A DNA stretch of 64,000 bases from Bubalus kerabau (Eukaryota > Chordata > Mammalia > Artiodactyla > Bovidae), in contig NC_073646.1 of the NCBI RefSeq assembly GCF_029407905.1, positions 18,060,001 through 18,124,000 of the forward strand, written 5' to 3'. The position numbers and the translations under genes are program-made. The notes under the pieces were generated by a model. That model worked only from the letters and a program-made list of their open reading frames with translations. It did no database searches and was not told the DNA's origin. Positions 11,301 through 20,910 of the stretch are shown here, piece after piece (position 1 is the first letter of the stretch; the number at the start of each line of letters is the position of its first letter).

Positions 11301-11911
11301 TCCTTCTGTTCAGTTCTCCATGTTATTTCCTTTCTCAAATGATCTCTTGATATTACAAGACAACTTTATTAGCTTCTTGTATCTTTGCAGATTCAAGTCT
11401 AGTGATGAGGAGACCCAGAATTCTCTTTATGTTTCATTTGATCTGATTGGGTGATACACTCATCCATGAATCAGTTGCTGTGATCAAGATACGGTGATGA
11501 CTTCATTGGCCAGATCTGAGTCACAGACCTCATCTTTAGGTATAGGTGGTACAACATAGAGACCACAGGGACTGAGAGAATGGATAAAGGTAGTTTTCCA
11601 AAGAAAACCTGTGACTGATGCCAGAACAGGAATGAATATTGGGGAGGAAATGGACAAACAAATAAACCCACTCATCTTTTTGGAATAGCATTTCTGATAC
11701 CTCCGATGGTGGGAATTCAAGGGGCAAAGTTGAAGAAACTTAGAAGGAGGAAGCAGGGAAAGCCTGAGAAGCTGTGGGATCTTGAAAGCCACTTTGGTCT
11801 TTCCAGTGGAGATATGGGCCAGTATGCATCTGTGCTAACATCTCTTCTCTTGTATCAAACACAGACCTGAGATTCAGGCAATCATTTCAAGAAGATAATC
11901 CAAAGGCCTGA
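2258..11911 (+). CDS. TMC5: TMC5, transmembrane channel-like 5, last four coding exons (5' part outside window)
   Basis: TMC proteins are multi-pass membrane proteins related to the mechanotransduction channel subunits TMC1 and TMC2; the specific role of TMC5 is poorly known. Only the C-terminal end is here. Four exons (2258-2336, 9783-9887, 11060-11102, 11865-11911) join in frame with GT/AG borders and end in TGA at 909-911 of the 11-kb block. The first opens with the end of a hydrophobic segment (IITYLYWQ) followed by a basic stretch with KIMIRLLHEQIIN. The second begins EGKDKMFLIDKLIKLQ. The last ends FQEDNPKA. This order and wording match the TMC5 C-terminal cytosolic tail as I recall it. 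About 90 codons are present, so the channel domain lies to the left of the window. No earlier exon was recognised in 1-2257. The gene runs tail-to-tail with GDE1. Confidence 0.92.
2337..2638. other. TMC5 intron, old repeat debris
   Basis: Diffuse similarity to old mammalian repeats; nothing else seen. Confidence 0.4.
2639..3277 (+). mobile_element. BovB LINE 3' end with 8-bp TSD
   Basis: Element 2647-3269, 5'-truncated, keeps a 200-codon ORF2 C-terminal frame (e.g. VMYGCESWTVKKAERRRIDA). It ends in (CTGAT)n. TSD catcttat at 2639-2646 and 3270-3277. Confidence 0.95.
3278..4071. other. TMC5 intron; only a short Bov 3' fragment seen
   Basis: About 3790-3848 is a Bov SINE 3' end (gtcagacacgactgaagtga). 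The remainder shows nothing recognisable. Confidence 0.5.
4072..4550 (+). repeat. Ancient dispersed repeat, copy 1
   Basis: It starts with gtttgctagggctgcaaagc and shares its whole outline with 13726-14135 (cacagttctagaggccagaa versus cacagttccagaggctggaa). It is a common mammalian repeat whose family name I could not fix. Confidence 0.6.
4551..5040. other. TMC5 intron, nothing recognised
   Basis: No exon or clear repeat seen. Confidence 0.4.
5568..5846 (+). mobile_element. Bov-A2 dimeric SINE
   Basis: Two Bov-A units joined by a cttcactttcacttttcgct-type linker, ending in an (AGC/AGT)n tail. TSD aagtttgtcat at 5557-5567 and 5847-5857. Confidence 0.93.
5858..6076 (+). mobile_element. Bov-tA SINE
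   Basis: Starts ggggcttcccaggtagctct. It lies between aagtttgtcat (5847-5857) and agatttgtcat (6077-6087). Confidence 0.92.
6262..6586. other. TMC5 intron, nothing recognised
   Basis: No exon or clear repeat seen. Confidence 0.4.
6587..7383 (-). mobile_element. L1 LINE 3' end, 5'-truncated, 18-bp TSD
   Basis: Element 6605-7365. Reverse translation keeps 117 codons of the ORF2 C-terminus (LEIKLPYDPAIPLLGIHTEE, WYIYTMEYYSAIKKN). TSD ttaaaattgcaaattctt at 6587-6604 and 7366-7383, a young and clean insertion. Confidence 0.95.
7384..8166 (+). other. TMC5 intron with a MIR remnant
   Basis: About 7420-7650 is a MIR on + (ttgagcacttattgatgcct, ggatttgaatcaggcagctc). Nothing was recognised at 7650-8166. 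Confidence 0.55.
8167..8979 (-). mobile_element. CHR-type SINE split by a solo LTR, 13-bp TSD
   Basis: SINE halves lie at 8180-8318 and 8820-8966. The perfect TSD acacagataactt (8167-8179 and 8967-8979) encloses the whole composite. Confidence 0.9.
8319..8819 (-). mobile_element. Ruminant ERV solo LTR
   Basis: A ~500-bp insert bounded by tgtgactccc and actctctca (TG...CA). On the - strand it starts tgagagagtcagttcctagg, which I associate with ruminant ERV LTRs. There is no internal region. A perfect AATAAA is not seen, so it may be decayed. Orientation is inferred. Confidence 0.65.
8980..9344. other. TMC5 intron, nothing recognised
   Basis: No exon or clear repeat seen. Confidence 0.4.
9345..9683 (-). 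mobile_element. Dimeric Bov-tA SINE
   Basis: A full Bov-tA (9345-9564) is joined to a 119-nt partial second unit (9565-9683). The same junction recurs at 23396. Confidence 0.9.
9783..9887 (+). CDS. TMC5: TMC5 coding exon (third from the end)
   Basis: The acceptor is TTTGGCAG and the donor GTGAGG; 105 nt make 35 codons in phase 0. The product starts EGKDKMFLIDKL and ends LERRDLE. It is charged and lysine-rich, consistent with a cytosolic tail. Confidence 0.93.
9888..11059. other. TMC5 intron with old L1 and L2 remnants
   Basis: About 10280-10560 looks like a diverged L1 (-), and 10770-10880 like an L2 3' end (+, ttcagtaaatatctgtgaaa). Nothing else was seen. Confidence 0.45.
11060..11102 (+). 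CDS. TMC5: TMC5 coding exon (penultimate)
   Basis: A 43-nt exon between TTTTTTAG and GTGAGT encodes QWGPLHVRQHDAPR plus one base of the next codon. The small size, phase and position between the neighbouring exons support it. It aligns with the short QQG..LH..EHD stretch of the TMC5 tail. Confidence 0.85.
11103..11864. other. TMC5 last intron, nothing recognised
   Basis: Single-copy-looking sequence without a clear repeat. Confidence 0.5.
11865..11911 (+). CDS. TMC5: TMC5 last coding exon with stop
   Basis: After CAAACACAG the split codon is completed, and 14 codons (LRFRQSFQEDNPKA) follow before TGA. The 3' UTR continues to about 12160. Confidence 0.88.
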
Positions 11912-12161
11912 TAATTATCGTGGCACCCAGACGCCAACCAAAGAAGGACAGAAGATAGATGAAGCATCTTCCTCCGTGCCACCTGGGCCTCTAGGAGCTT
12001 CCCAGATGAAATTCAAACCTTTAGCCAGAAGTGGAAACTGACTACAATGTAAATACTGAAGTAAAATTGGGCATTCCCTGTTGGGTTTTTTATACCTGAA
12101 TTGCTGATTTTTCCAGACAAAATATTTGAGATTTTCCAATAAAGACAGTTGTAGTATTTGA
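11912..12161 (+). other. TMC5: TMC5 3' untranslated region
   Basis: The stretch runs about 250 nt from the TGA to a canonical AATAAA. The cleavage point is inferred at 15-20 nt past the signal. Confidence 0.7.
12138..12143 (+). terminator. TMC5: TMC5 polyadenylation signal AATAAA
   Basis: A perfect hexamer lies 227 nt after the TMC5 stop and is followed by a T/G-rich stretch (gttgtagtatttg). It is the first AATAAA after the stop; a weaker alternative (aataaaaa) lies near 12307. Confidence 0.75.
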
Positions 12162-12611
12162 ACAAGTTCACAAAAACCTGGGAAGAGTTACAGTTTATCT
12201 TTAAGAGCTATGTAATGAATTCTTGGTCCTTAGAAATCTCCCCTCCCAGTACTCCCAGACCTGGCAAAGGTTTGGAGACTGGTGCTAAGACAAGAGGTCC
12301 AGCCTAAATAAAAATGTGATCCTCAATCAAGGATGTGAAGCCTCTAAATTGTGGAACCTGCATTTTTTCATGACTTGGAACTAAAAATAACCCCATGTTA
12401 CCCCAAAGTGAAAGACAACCAGAGGTCTCATCTATGAACTTTGTTACGTATTGAGTACATGAGTCTTTCAGATTGGACTGGGGTGGGGATGTGTGGACAG
12501 GGATTCTGTCCCTGTGAGGTTTTATACATGATCATCAGAGTCTTAGGTTGAACCAAACATGAAATCAGTGGTGATGTGTGTAATATATGTGTATGTATAT
12601 GTGTGTACATA
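12162..12611. other. TMC5-GDE1 intergenic, nothing recognised
   Basis: Only a short TG/TA-rich stretch near 12575-12610. Confidence 0.5.
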
Positions 12612-12908
12612 TGAATGCATATTCATTGGAAGGACTGATGCTGAAGCTGAAACTCCAAAGCTTTGGTCACCTGATGCAAAGAACTGACTCATTGGAAAAG
12701 ACCCTGATGCTGGGAAAGATTGAAGGCAGGAGAAGGGGATGACAGAGGATGAGATGATTGGATGGCATCACTGAGTTGATGGACATGAGTTTGCGTAAGC
12801 TCTGGGAGTTGGTGATGGACAGGGAAGCCTGGCATGCTGCAGTCCATGGGGTAGCAGAGTCAGACATGCTTGAGTGACTGAACTGAATTGAACTGAATGA
12901 ATGCATAT
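12612..12908 (+). mobile_element. BovB LINE 3' end with 11-bp TSD
   Basis: Element 12623-12897 ends in ctgaattgaactgaa. TSD tgaatgcatat at 12612-12622 and 12898-12908. Confidence 0.94.
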
Positions 12909-13725
12909 ATGTATGAAGCATTCTTTTGCATATTTGCCAAATAATTCACAAGGCATGTGAACTTTACCTAAAACTGAAGGGCCCAGGAGAAAAGAGCAAT
13001 TACCAAATTACTCCAGAGGAAAAATCTCTTGAGTGATCACTGTCATGAAATCCAACTGGAACTGAATTTAGAAAAAATTTAAGATGAATTTGAAATAAAA
13101 CATCCAGTCAGTGCTCAATCATTGGTTCACATCATTGACTTATTTGTTCACTAAGTCATTCATGAGTTTAATTAAGCTCTTTTAGTATCATCTTTGCTAG
13201 TGGTTGCTGAAAGTGTTCATTCATTCGTTCCACAAGGATGTGCCAAGTGGTGATGAACAAGATGCTGCACAAGTCAAGACACAGTCTCTACCCTCACGTG
13301 CTTATTGTCTAGCAGATCACTTTAATTTTAATTAATTAAACAATAATTATAGCAGGTATCATGAAGGAGAAGCCCAGGGAATTATGGGAGACAACCTGTC
13401 TGTGGGGTCAGTGAAGGCAGTCTGTGGAATTGATATTTGAAGGAATTTTCCCTCTAGTTTCCCTCTATCCTAATGCTGCTTGTGCCTCTTTGGCTTCTAC
13501 ACTGAAATGTGAACTCGCTCGGAAGCATCACTTTTGCTTACTTCCCATATGCTCAGGGCTTGTATCGGAACTTCTTCTCCATCCACCTCTTGTCTCCACT
13601 TCAGTGCGGCCCCACCTCTCCTGGAAATTCAAGCCTGGAAGTGTTGTGTGGGCAGGCCTCACACATGGAGTTGAGTGTGCACCATCCTCACACCCATGGT
13701 CTCGAGATACATTTGGGGATACATG
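12909..13725. other. Intergenic; L2-like remnant
   Basis: About 13200-13420 resembles an old L2. The 13424-13726 stretch is open in two frames but has no recognisable protein. Confidence 0.4.
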
Positions 13726-14135
13726 AGTTTGCTAGGGCTGCCATAACCTGTACCACAGACTGGAGACTTCAACAACACACGTTCATTTTTTTTTCACAGT
13801 TCCAGAGGCTGGAAGTCTAAGATCAAGGCGTCCACAGTTGGTGTCCACAGTTTGGGTTTCCCGCTGAAGCCTCTCCCCTTGGCCTGTAGGTGGCCGCCTT
13901 CTTGCTCTGTCCTCATGTGGTCTTTCCTCTGTGCGCACACATCCTGGTGTGCCTTTGGGTCCCAATTTCCTTTTCTTATAAGGACACTAGTCAGATGGGA
14001 TGAGGACCCACCCTGATGGCTTCACTTTAACTAACTCACACGTTTAAAGGACTTCTCTCCAAATGTGGTTCATTCTGAGGCACTGGAGGTTAGGTCTTCA
14101 CATATGAATTTTGCATCAACACAGTTCAGCCCTCA
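13726..14135 (+). repeat. Ancient dispersed repeat, copy 2
   Basis: Starts gtttgctagggctgccataa and ends with atatgaattttgcatcaac; same family as 4072-4550. Confidence 0.65.
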
Positions 14136-14285
14136 TGGGGCAACTCACCCCTGCCAGGCAGGAATTCTCATCAGGCAACTGGGCTCTCAATGCTGGCTGA
14201 GCTCAGGGTCACACAGGGAGCTGGCTGTTCCAATAGCCGGGCCCAGGCCTTGTGCCAGACCAGCTCAGTCGGGCATCAGTGTGTG

Positions 14286-14418
14286 CTGTGCTAAGTCACT
14301 CAGTCATATCTGACTCTGTGTGACCCTATGGGCTGTAGCCTGCCAGACTCCTCTGCCATAGGATTCTCCAGGCAAGAATACTGGAGAGGGTTGTCATGTC
14401 CTCCTCCAGGGGATCATC
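14286..14418 (-). mobile_element. Bov-tA SINE fragment
   Basis: Reverse Bov body (ctaagtcactcagtcatatc ... cctcctccaggggatcat), truncated before the tRNA-like head. Confidence 0.85.
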
Positions 14419-14995
14419 CCCATTTTTCTCTTAAAGCTCTCCAGATGGTGTCAGTGGGAAGCCAGGGCTGAGAACAACTGAGCTAGGATCTAGAGTAGTT
14501 CTTTCTGAACTTGACTGACCATAGAAGTCACCTAAGGCACCTATTAAACATTTAAACAGTGAACTCAGAATATTGCATCAAATATTTCTGGGACCATTGC
14601 CCATCTTCCTCTTTCAAAACTTGTCTTAATTAGCTCAAAATGATCAAAGTAACATATGCTTTCCAAGAGTTACCTGAAAGCTGGATAATCCCTGAGGTTT
14701 TAAGTATTCAAAAAAGATTGTCTGTCTTGAATTTCTACAGGTTCTGATCCTTCAAATGTCCACAGTGAATCACCCAATTCATTTTTTTACAAGGCAATGA
14801 GATGACTGTGTGTGAAGTTCAATTATAAGGATTAAAAAAAAATCATGACTGACATGTTTTTAATAATCTTTGAATTGAGGACAGGTGGTAAGAATTAAAC
14901 TCATAAATAGGAATTGTCTCAATAGGTAGCACTTGTTGGTACCTCCTTAAATTCCCACAGTGTGAACTTTTTCATAGCATTTATGTATCTGCTCA
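14419..14995. other. Intergenic, nothing recognised
   Basis: No clear repeat or exon. Confidence 0.4.
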
Positions 14996-15203
14996 GGGCT
15001 TCCCTGGTGTCTCAGATGGTAAAGAATCTGTCTGCAATGCAGGAGATCCTGGTTTGATCCCTGGGTCAGAAAGATCCCCTGGAGTAGGAAATGGGAACTC
15101 ACTCCAGTACTCTTGCCAGGAAAATCCCGGGGACAGAGGAGCCTGGTGAGCTACAATCCATGGGGTCGCAAAGAGTCAGACATGACTGAGCAACTAAGAC
15201 ACA
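14996..15203 (+). mobile_element. Bov-tA SINE
   Basis: A complete element from gggcttccctggtgtctcag to catgactgagcaactaagac. Confidence 0.92.
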
Positions 15204-15309
15204 CATGTGTCTGATCGACAGTGAGACACGGACCACTGGGAGGAGCTCAGGTATGGAGCACAGCGGGGCCCTCTATTTCCTTCATGACTACACCTGCCTG
15301 ATGCAGGTA

Positions 15310-15600
15310 ACACCTTACACCTGTGTGGTGGTCTGATCCATCCAGTGCTTTCCCCATTTCAGTCACCCAGGGATCTTGTTATACAGCAGATTCTAGGGAA
15401 AGCCCCTGGTGGTCCCTAGGGACTCGGTTGGGACTTGGCATTCTCACTGCAGATCCCACATGCCTTGCAGTGTGGCAAAAAAAAAAAAAAAGCAGATTCT
15501 AATCTGTGAGTTCAGGGATGAGGCCCAAGAGCCTGCATTTCAATCTAGTGCTGTGGGTCTGAGGACTACACTCTGAGTAGTGTGGTTTTATGGCTCCTCC
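15310..15600 (+). mobile_element. MER5-type DNA transposon remnant split by a CHR SINE
   Basis: MER5-like text (gatgaggcccaagagcctgc, gaggactacactctgagtag) is interrupted by a CHR SINE at 15396-15491 with an 11-bp TSD agcagattcta (15385-15395 and 15492-15502). Confidence 0.75.
15396..15491 (+). mobile_element. CHR-type SINE, short, with A14 tail
   Basis: Begins gggaaagcccctggtggtcc and ends in a pure A run. TSD agcagattcta. Confidence 0.85.
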
Positions 15601-15837
15601 ATACTTTAAAATTTTTTATCTTCATAATAACAGTATTATACTGTTAACACATTTCTCAAAACACATTAACTTTTTTTTCCTCATTCAAATCTCTTAACAT
15701 TATTGCTATAAGACAATTGGTACAAGTTTTATAATCTCCATCTGACAGATGGAAACAGGCACACACAGGGTCAGTGATTTTTCTGACGTCTCATAGCAGG
15801 TTACTGGCAGAATTGAGCACTTGGTTTTCTGTGGCCC

Positions 15838-15990
15838 AGTGGTCCTAAGACTTCAGCAAAGATCAGAACCAACTGGAGGACTTGTTAAAACACAGATTGT
15901 GAGCCTGACCCAGAGTTTCAGGTTCTAAGAATTTGAATGGGCTCTAAGAATTTGCATTTCTAGCAAGTTTCCCTTTAGGCTGATGTTGAA
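15838..15990 (+). mobile_element. MER5-type remnant
   Basis: The words cttgttaaaacacagattgt and aagaatttgcatttctagca are MER5A-like. Confidence 0.7.
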
Positions 15991-16038
15991 TAACTGTCTC
16001 CATGATATTGTGATTTATACGAAATGTATAAATATATA

Positions 16039-16079
16039 TCATCTGAATGACCAATATATATACTTGGTCATTCAGATGA
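16039..16079. repeat. Perfect inverted repeat, 16-bp arms, 9-nt loop
   Basis: Arms tcatctgaatgaccaa and ttggtcattcagatga flank tatatatac. It sits 10 bp before the 5' junction of a truncated BovB. Confidence 0.95.
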
Positions 16080-16089
16080 CCAAAATTTG

Positions 16090-16557
16090 CCTCATGTCCA
16101 TATAATCAAAGCTATGGTTTTTCCAGTAGTCTAGCCATGTATGGATGTGAGTTGGACCATAAAGAAGGCTGAGTACTGAAGAATTAATGTTTTTGAACTG
16201 TGGTGCTGGATAAGACTTTTGAGAGTCCCTTGGACAGCAAGGAGATCAAACCAGTCAATCCTAAAGGAAATCAACCCTGAATATATATTGGAAGGACAGA
16301 TGCTGAAGCTGAAACTCCAATACTTTGGTCACTTTATTTGAAGAGCTCACTCATTGGAAAAGACCCTGATGCTGGGAAAGATTGAGGGCAGGAGGAGAAG
16401 GGGACAATAGAGGATGAGATGGTTGGATAGCATCACTAACTCAAATGGACATGAGTTTGAGCAAACTCCGAGAGATAGTGAAGGACAGGGAAGCCTGGCA
16501 TGCTGCAGTTCATAGCGTTAAGAAGAATCGGACATGACTTAGCGACTGAACAACAAC
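16090..16557 (+). mobile_element. BovB LINE 3' end
   Basis: Degenerate ORF2 end (gctatggtttttccagtagt) to cgactgaacaacaac. A possible short TSD is atttgcc/atttggcc. Confidence 0.9.
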
Positions 16558-17715
16558 ATTTGGCCTTTGTCTATAGTTTCTGGCTTCAACCTCCCCAAAC
16601 TCTTGGAATCTCCTGAGCATTGAGTACTATCTTTTTGCTCTGTGAATGAGGTGACTTTTGGAAAGCACCTAAGGTTGGGGGTCAGTTGTCAGTGGAGCCA
16701 ACCACGTGATTAGAGAGTTGGAATTTTCACTCTTGACCCCCTTGATTTCTGGGGAGGAGAGAGGAGCTTGAGGTTGAATTGGCCAGTGATTTAGTCATAC
16801 ATTGGGCTTCCCAGGTGGCTCAGCGGTAAAGAATCCGCCTACAGTGCAGGAGATGCGTGTTTGATCCTGGGCTGGGAAGATCCCCTGGACGAGGTCATAG
16901 CAACCCACTCCAGTATTCTTGTTTGGAGAATCCCATGGACAGAGAAGTCTGGCAGGCTACAGTCCATAGTGTTGCAAAGAGTCAAACACGACTAAAGCAG
17001 CTGAGTAAGCACACATGCAACTATGTTATGAGCTTGTCTTAGAAACCCAAAAGGATAGCTTTTTGCCCTTCTTTTTGGAGAGCTTCCATGTGAGGGAAAC
17101 AGAAGACTTCTGTGTGCCCCCGTGCCTGGCCCCAAGCTCTGCGAGCACAGAAGCTCTTTTGTGGAGGACCTTGCCGGATGTAGCTCTTCATCTGTATCCT
17201 TTAATATCCTTTCATCATAAATCCGTGATCTAATGAGTAAGCAGGTTTTCCTGAGTCATGCAAACCATTCTAGCAAATTAATCAAACCCAAGGAGGGGAT
17301 CCTGGGAAGGCCTCATTATAGCCAGTCAGAAGTGCAGGTAACAACCTATGCTTGCAACTGGTGTCTGAAGTGGATGGAGGGTGGTCTTCTGGGAGTGAGC
17401 CCTTTACCTGTGGAATCTGATTCTGTCTCTGGGTAGACTGTCAGAACTGAGTTGAATTCTGGAGGATCCTGCCTGCAACTGATAACTATTGCTGATGTGG
17501 GAAACTCTCCACACACGTAACACATTGGAGTTGGGTCCAGGAACCCTTTTCAGTCTGAGAGGACAGCATTCTTTGGGAACCTTCTGTACAGCTGATAACC
17601 ATCCTCTTAACACCTGGTTTCTGCTGTTAGCGTTTGAGAATGAAGTTAGATAAAGGAATACACGGGGTCATTAATCTTCAGTATTTTTGATCAAAGAAAT
17701 CAAATAACTTTGACC
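16558..17715. other. Intergenic with one Bov-tA
   Basis: Apart from the SINE at 16804-17006 nothing was recognised. Confidence 0.45.
16804..17006 (+). mobile_element. Bov-tA SINE
   Basis: A full element from gggcttcccaggtggctcag. Confidence 0.92.
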
Positions 17716-17892
17716 CACAAGTGGTAAAGAACCCACCTGCCAATGCAGGAGATGCAGGTTCTATCTGTGGGTCAGGAAGATCCCCTGGAGGGGGACATGG
17801 CAGCCTATTCCAGTATTCTTGCCTGGGAAAACCCATGGACAGAGTCCATGGGGTTGCAAAAGAACCAGACATGACAACTTAGCAACTCAATG
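17716..17892 (+). mobile_element. Bov-tA SINE, 5'-truncated
   Basis: Starts inside the tRNA-like head (gtggtaaagaacccacctgc), with an internal deletion after catggacagag. Confidence 0.88.
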
Positions 17893-20011
17893 ATACATCA
17901 CTCCATGCTAAAAGCTTGAGTGAACTTCATTAACTTCCACCCTTCTTTGTCCTCAAAGCTGTGGTTGATTGTCCTATTGAAGCATTAGTCCCACTTTAGG
18001 AAACAATGTTATTTAGAAATTCATGTCTAATAAAGAGTATTTATGATTTAGTGAAATTCTTGTCAAGATGACTGGACACTAATTTCCAAATAAGAAAATG
18101 AGTAGTTTTATGAAATAAGCAGTGTTTCTCAAGTCTTTTGAAGTAACCCTTCTATGTTATGTCTCCAGCATCCAAGGCAGTCCAATGAACAGCAGAGGAT
18201 GTGATTTTTATCCCTATTGATTTTCTTGCAAAGAATGCTATATTTTGATGGCTCATTGTCAACCCTGATGAATCATTACACTCCCAAATCTTTACCTAAC
18301 TCTAGGTCTGTATCATTTCCTCAAGGAAGTTTCCATTTGGGACATTCCACAAACCATTCAACTTTTATTGTCTACTGCGATAGGCACTGTTGGAGTGCTG
18401 GGAATGTTTCTCATGACTGAACTCTTGCTAAGGGCCAGACAGGATGATAAACCTGGGTTTAGAGTGGGGGCTCTGGAATTATATAATCTGAGCCCAAATC
18501 CTTTTTCTAGTACTGTTGCATGACTCTAAGCAAGTTACTTAACTTCCCTGCACAAAAGAATTATAATGGTACTGACCTCATGGTGTTCTAGTAGACACAC
18601 AGAAAGGATCTGAAACAGTGTCTAGTAGATGGTAAGTCAATAAATCCCAGTCATCAGCACTTTACTTGCACTCTTTAATCACACCTACTCCCTGGCACAG
18701 TACTAATACTGCCCCTATTTTAGAGATGAAATTAAGACACTAGCTATATAACTTGCAGAGGTCATATACCCAGTGACCAGTAATCCAGATTTATCTGAGG
18801 CCAAATCCTGTTGTTAACCCCTTTACTAAGCCTTCCAAACTCAACACCTTCTTGCTTCATCGGAATTCTCCATCTTCAGGGCCCATGAGCACCTTGATCG
18901 GGCCTGGCTGTCAAGTGCAATATGGATTTGGGCCAAAGTCAAGACAGGAAACTCTCTCAACGGGTCTTCACACCACAGAAGCGATGCTGTGAACTCTGTG
19001 CTGCCCCGAGTAATGCCTTCCCTGTCAGTTGCTGTGCAGTCTCTGCAGGTAGGCCAAAGGGGAAATTCAGCCCACAGACGTCTTCTTTGGCCCCTTTCTC
19101 TTCTTCTTGTCACTCCAGTCATAACTTGGCACGCAGGTCACGCAGCTTAGATATATTCCAGTCATTGGATCTTTGTTCTTTTAAAATTCAAGAAAATTCA
19201 TTTGTAAACATCCCAAGTGTGATTTACTGCCCTCCTGCCAACACCAACTATAGCAATAATCAGTCTGCTTCTCACCACCATCTAGCTGTGTGGGCTGATG
19301 GCCTTGCTGCTGCATATGTGAGGCTGGGGACCCATTAGGATTCAGGAGAGAAGTCATGACGAAGCTGTGGGCCTGTGATCAAGGCTGATGGAGCTGAAAG
19401 GGGGGTGGAGTTGGGGAGGGAGGTAGAGAGAGAACTTTGCCATTTTTACTCAACTTCATTTTAAATATTGCTACTTAAGTTCACAATGTGACGCCTGGGA
19501 GCTCTATGTTATAAAGGTAGACAAAGTGAGTGGTTCTCTGAACTGACTGACCTGGATTTGAATAGCTGTTACACCAAGGAATGTGAGATCCTGGGTAGGT
19601 GCCTCAGTTTTTTAACTTCGCAATGCCTCAATTTCCTTATCAGTAAAAAGAGGTTAATCTCTCTTAAGATTTTTGTGAAGGCTAATTAAAATAATGCACA
19701 TTAAACCACTAAAATTACTCATAAATAGTAAGCAAGGAATTTTATCATGAGACCAGGCTCTGCATCACCAGCTGTCATTTCTGGGACCCTTCCCTTCCAC
19801 AGATTTTACTTTTCTCATCTGTAAAATGAGGCTAAGCCTAGATGTTCCTGAAGTTTCTTAAAGTTCTGTCTGAGCAACTGTAGTAGAGTAGCTTGAAAGG
19901 GTACAACTCTGCCCCCTAGTGGTTTGAAGCTCTTATTTCTAGATACCATCAACAATCCCTCAGACTGGTGTCAAGACTTCCCTACCATTTTCATTTTCTT
20001 TCCTATCATTT
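17893..20011. other. Intergenic with MIR remnants and one unexplained GC-richer block
   Basis: MIR-like stretches lie near 18455-18650, 18690-18830 and 19530-19735 (+). The 18841-19140 block is GC-richer than its surroundings, and about 95-140 codons are open on both strands around it. I recognise no protein in it. Confidence 0.45.
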
Positions 20012-20186
20012 GGGTTCCCTTGTAGCTCAGGCAGTAAAGAATCTGCCTGCAATGCAGGAGACCTGGGTTCTATTCCTGGCTTTGGAAGATTCCCTAGAGA
20101 AGGAAATGGCAACCCACTCCAAGATTCTTGCCTGGAGAATCCCATGGACAGAGGAGCCATAGGGTCTGACAAGACTCAGCAACCGA
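20012..20186 (+). mobile_element. Bov-tA SINE
   Basis: From gggttcccttgtagctcagg to gacaagactcagcaaccgaa. Confidence 0.9.
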
Positions 20187-20296
20187 ACAACAATGTCTCA
20201 TCAGCAGCCCTGGTCACTGGACTGACAACAGCAGCTCCCGTAAATTTTCCAGGTCAGGATATGATGCTTGGTACATGGTTTTCCCTTAGTGCTCCT

Positions 20297-20762
20297 TTTA
20301 ATGATTTTATTAGTATGGTCACAAGTTTGATGTCTACAGTACATTGATAATGTAGCTAGATACAAACATCTTAAATAAGTAAACTACATAAGTGTGTCAA
20401 GTTTTAAAATGTCTACTCCGAGTGATCATGCATTTCCCATGCATTTGCATCTGCACCCCCAAATTGCACAATACAATCTGTGCTTATCTTCACTGGGTCT
20501 TGAAGTGTGCCTCCTCTAAGTCAGGGCAGGAGTGTTGTGCCTTTTTGCAGACCCAGACTTTGAAGAGCATCAATTTTGAACTCAGGCATTCCATGGAGCA
20601 CGGTGGCTACACTGGGTTTTGCTTTGGTTCAGCTGAAAACCCAGTTACGACTATTGCTTATGTGAGCCACCCGATCCCTCAAGGGCTTGGGCTTATTGAT
20701 GTCCCTGCGTGAGGCCCACACACAGTTTCTGTAACTGTGTTTCCTCCCTTGGGGGGGGAAGT
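20297..20762 (-). other. GDE1: GDE1 3' untranslated region (inferred extent)
   Basis: On the - strand the 465 nt after the TAG lead to AATAAAATCATTAAAAGG, i.e. AATAAA (20306-20311) and ATTAAA (20297-20302). These are the first such hexamers seen after the stop. The extent is inferred; the Bov-tA at 20012-20186 lies just beyond it. Confidence 0.5.
20306..20311 (-). terminator. GDE1: GDE1 candidate polyadenylation signal AATAAA
   Basis: AATAAA on the - strand, 452 nt after the stop, with an ATTAAA close behind. It is plausible as the transcript end but unproven. Confidence 0.5.
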
Positions 20763-20910
20763 CTAGAATTCAGGTGTGCAGTCTTCCAACATGCTGTCAG
20801 TGATATAGCTGGAACCAAGATGAGATTCGTAGTAACTTTTTTCATCAAAAGTATTAACAGTCCAAGCAACAACCTGAATGCCTTTAGCTGACCACTTCTT
20901 CACATAGTCC
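20763..20910 (-). CDS. GDE1: GDE1 coding exon 6 with stop (residues 284-331)
   Basis: The acceptor is TTTCTCCAG. The exon completes the Pro codon, then encodes DYVKKWSAKGIQVVAWTVNT and ends EDCTPEF before TAG. No long ORF marks it because frame and start codon are lacking; it was found by following the gene. Confidence 0.95.

Noticed and set aside
14996..15070. tRNA gene in Bov-tA heads
   Set aside because: These are tRNA-derived SINE heads with decayed clover-leaf positions, attached to Bov bodies throughout the window.
16039..16079. MicroRNA precursor
   Set aside because: The arms are only 16 bp with no extended stem; it sits at a retroelement junction.
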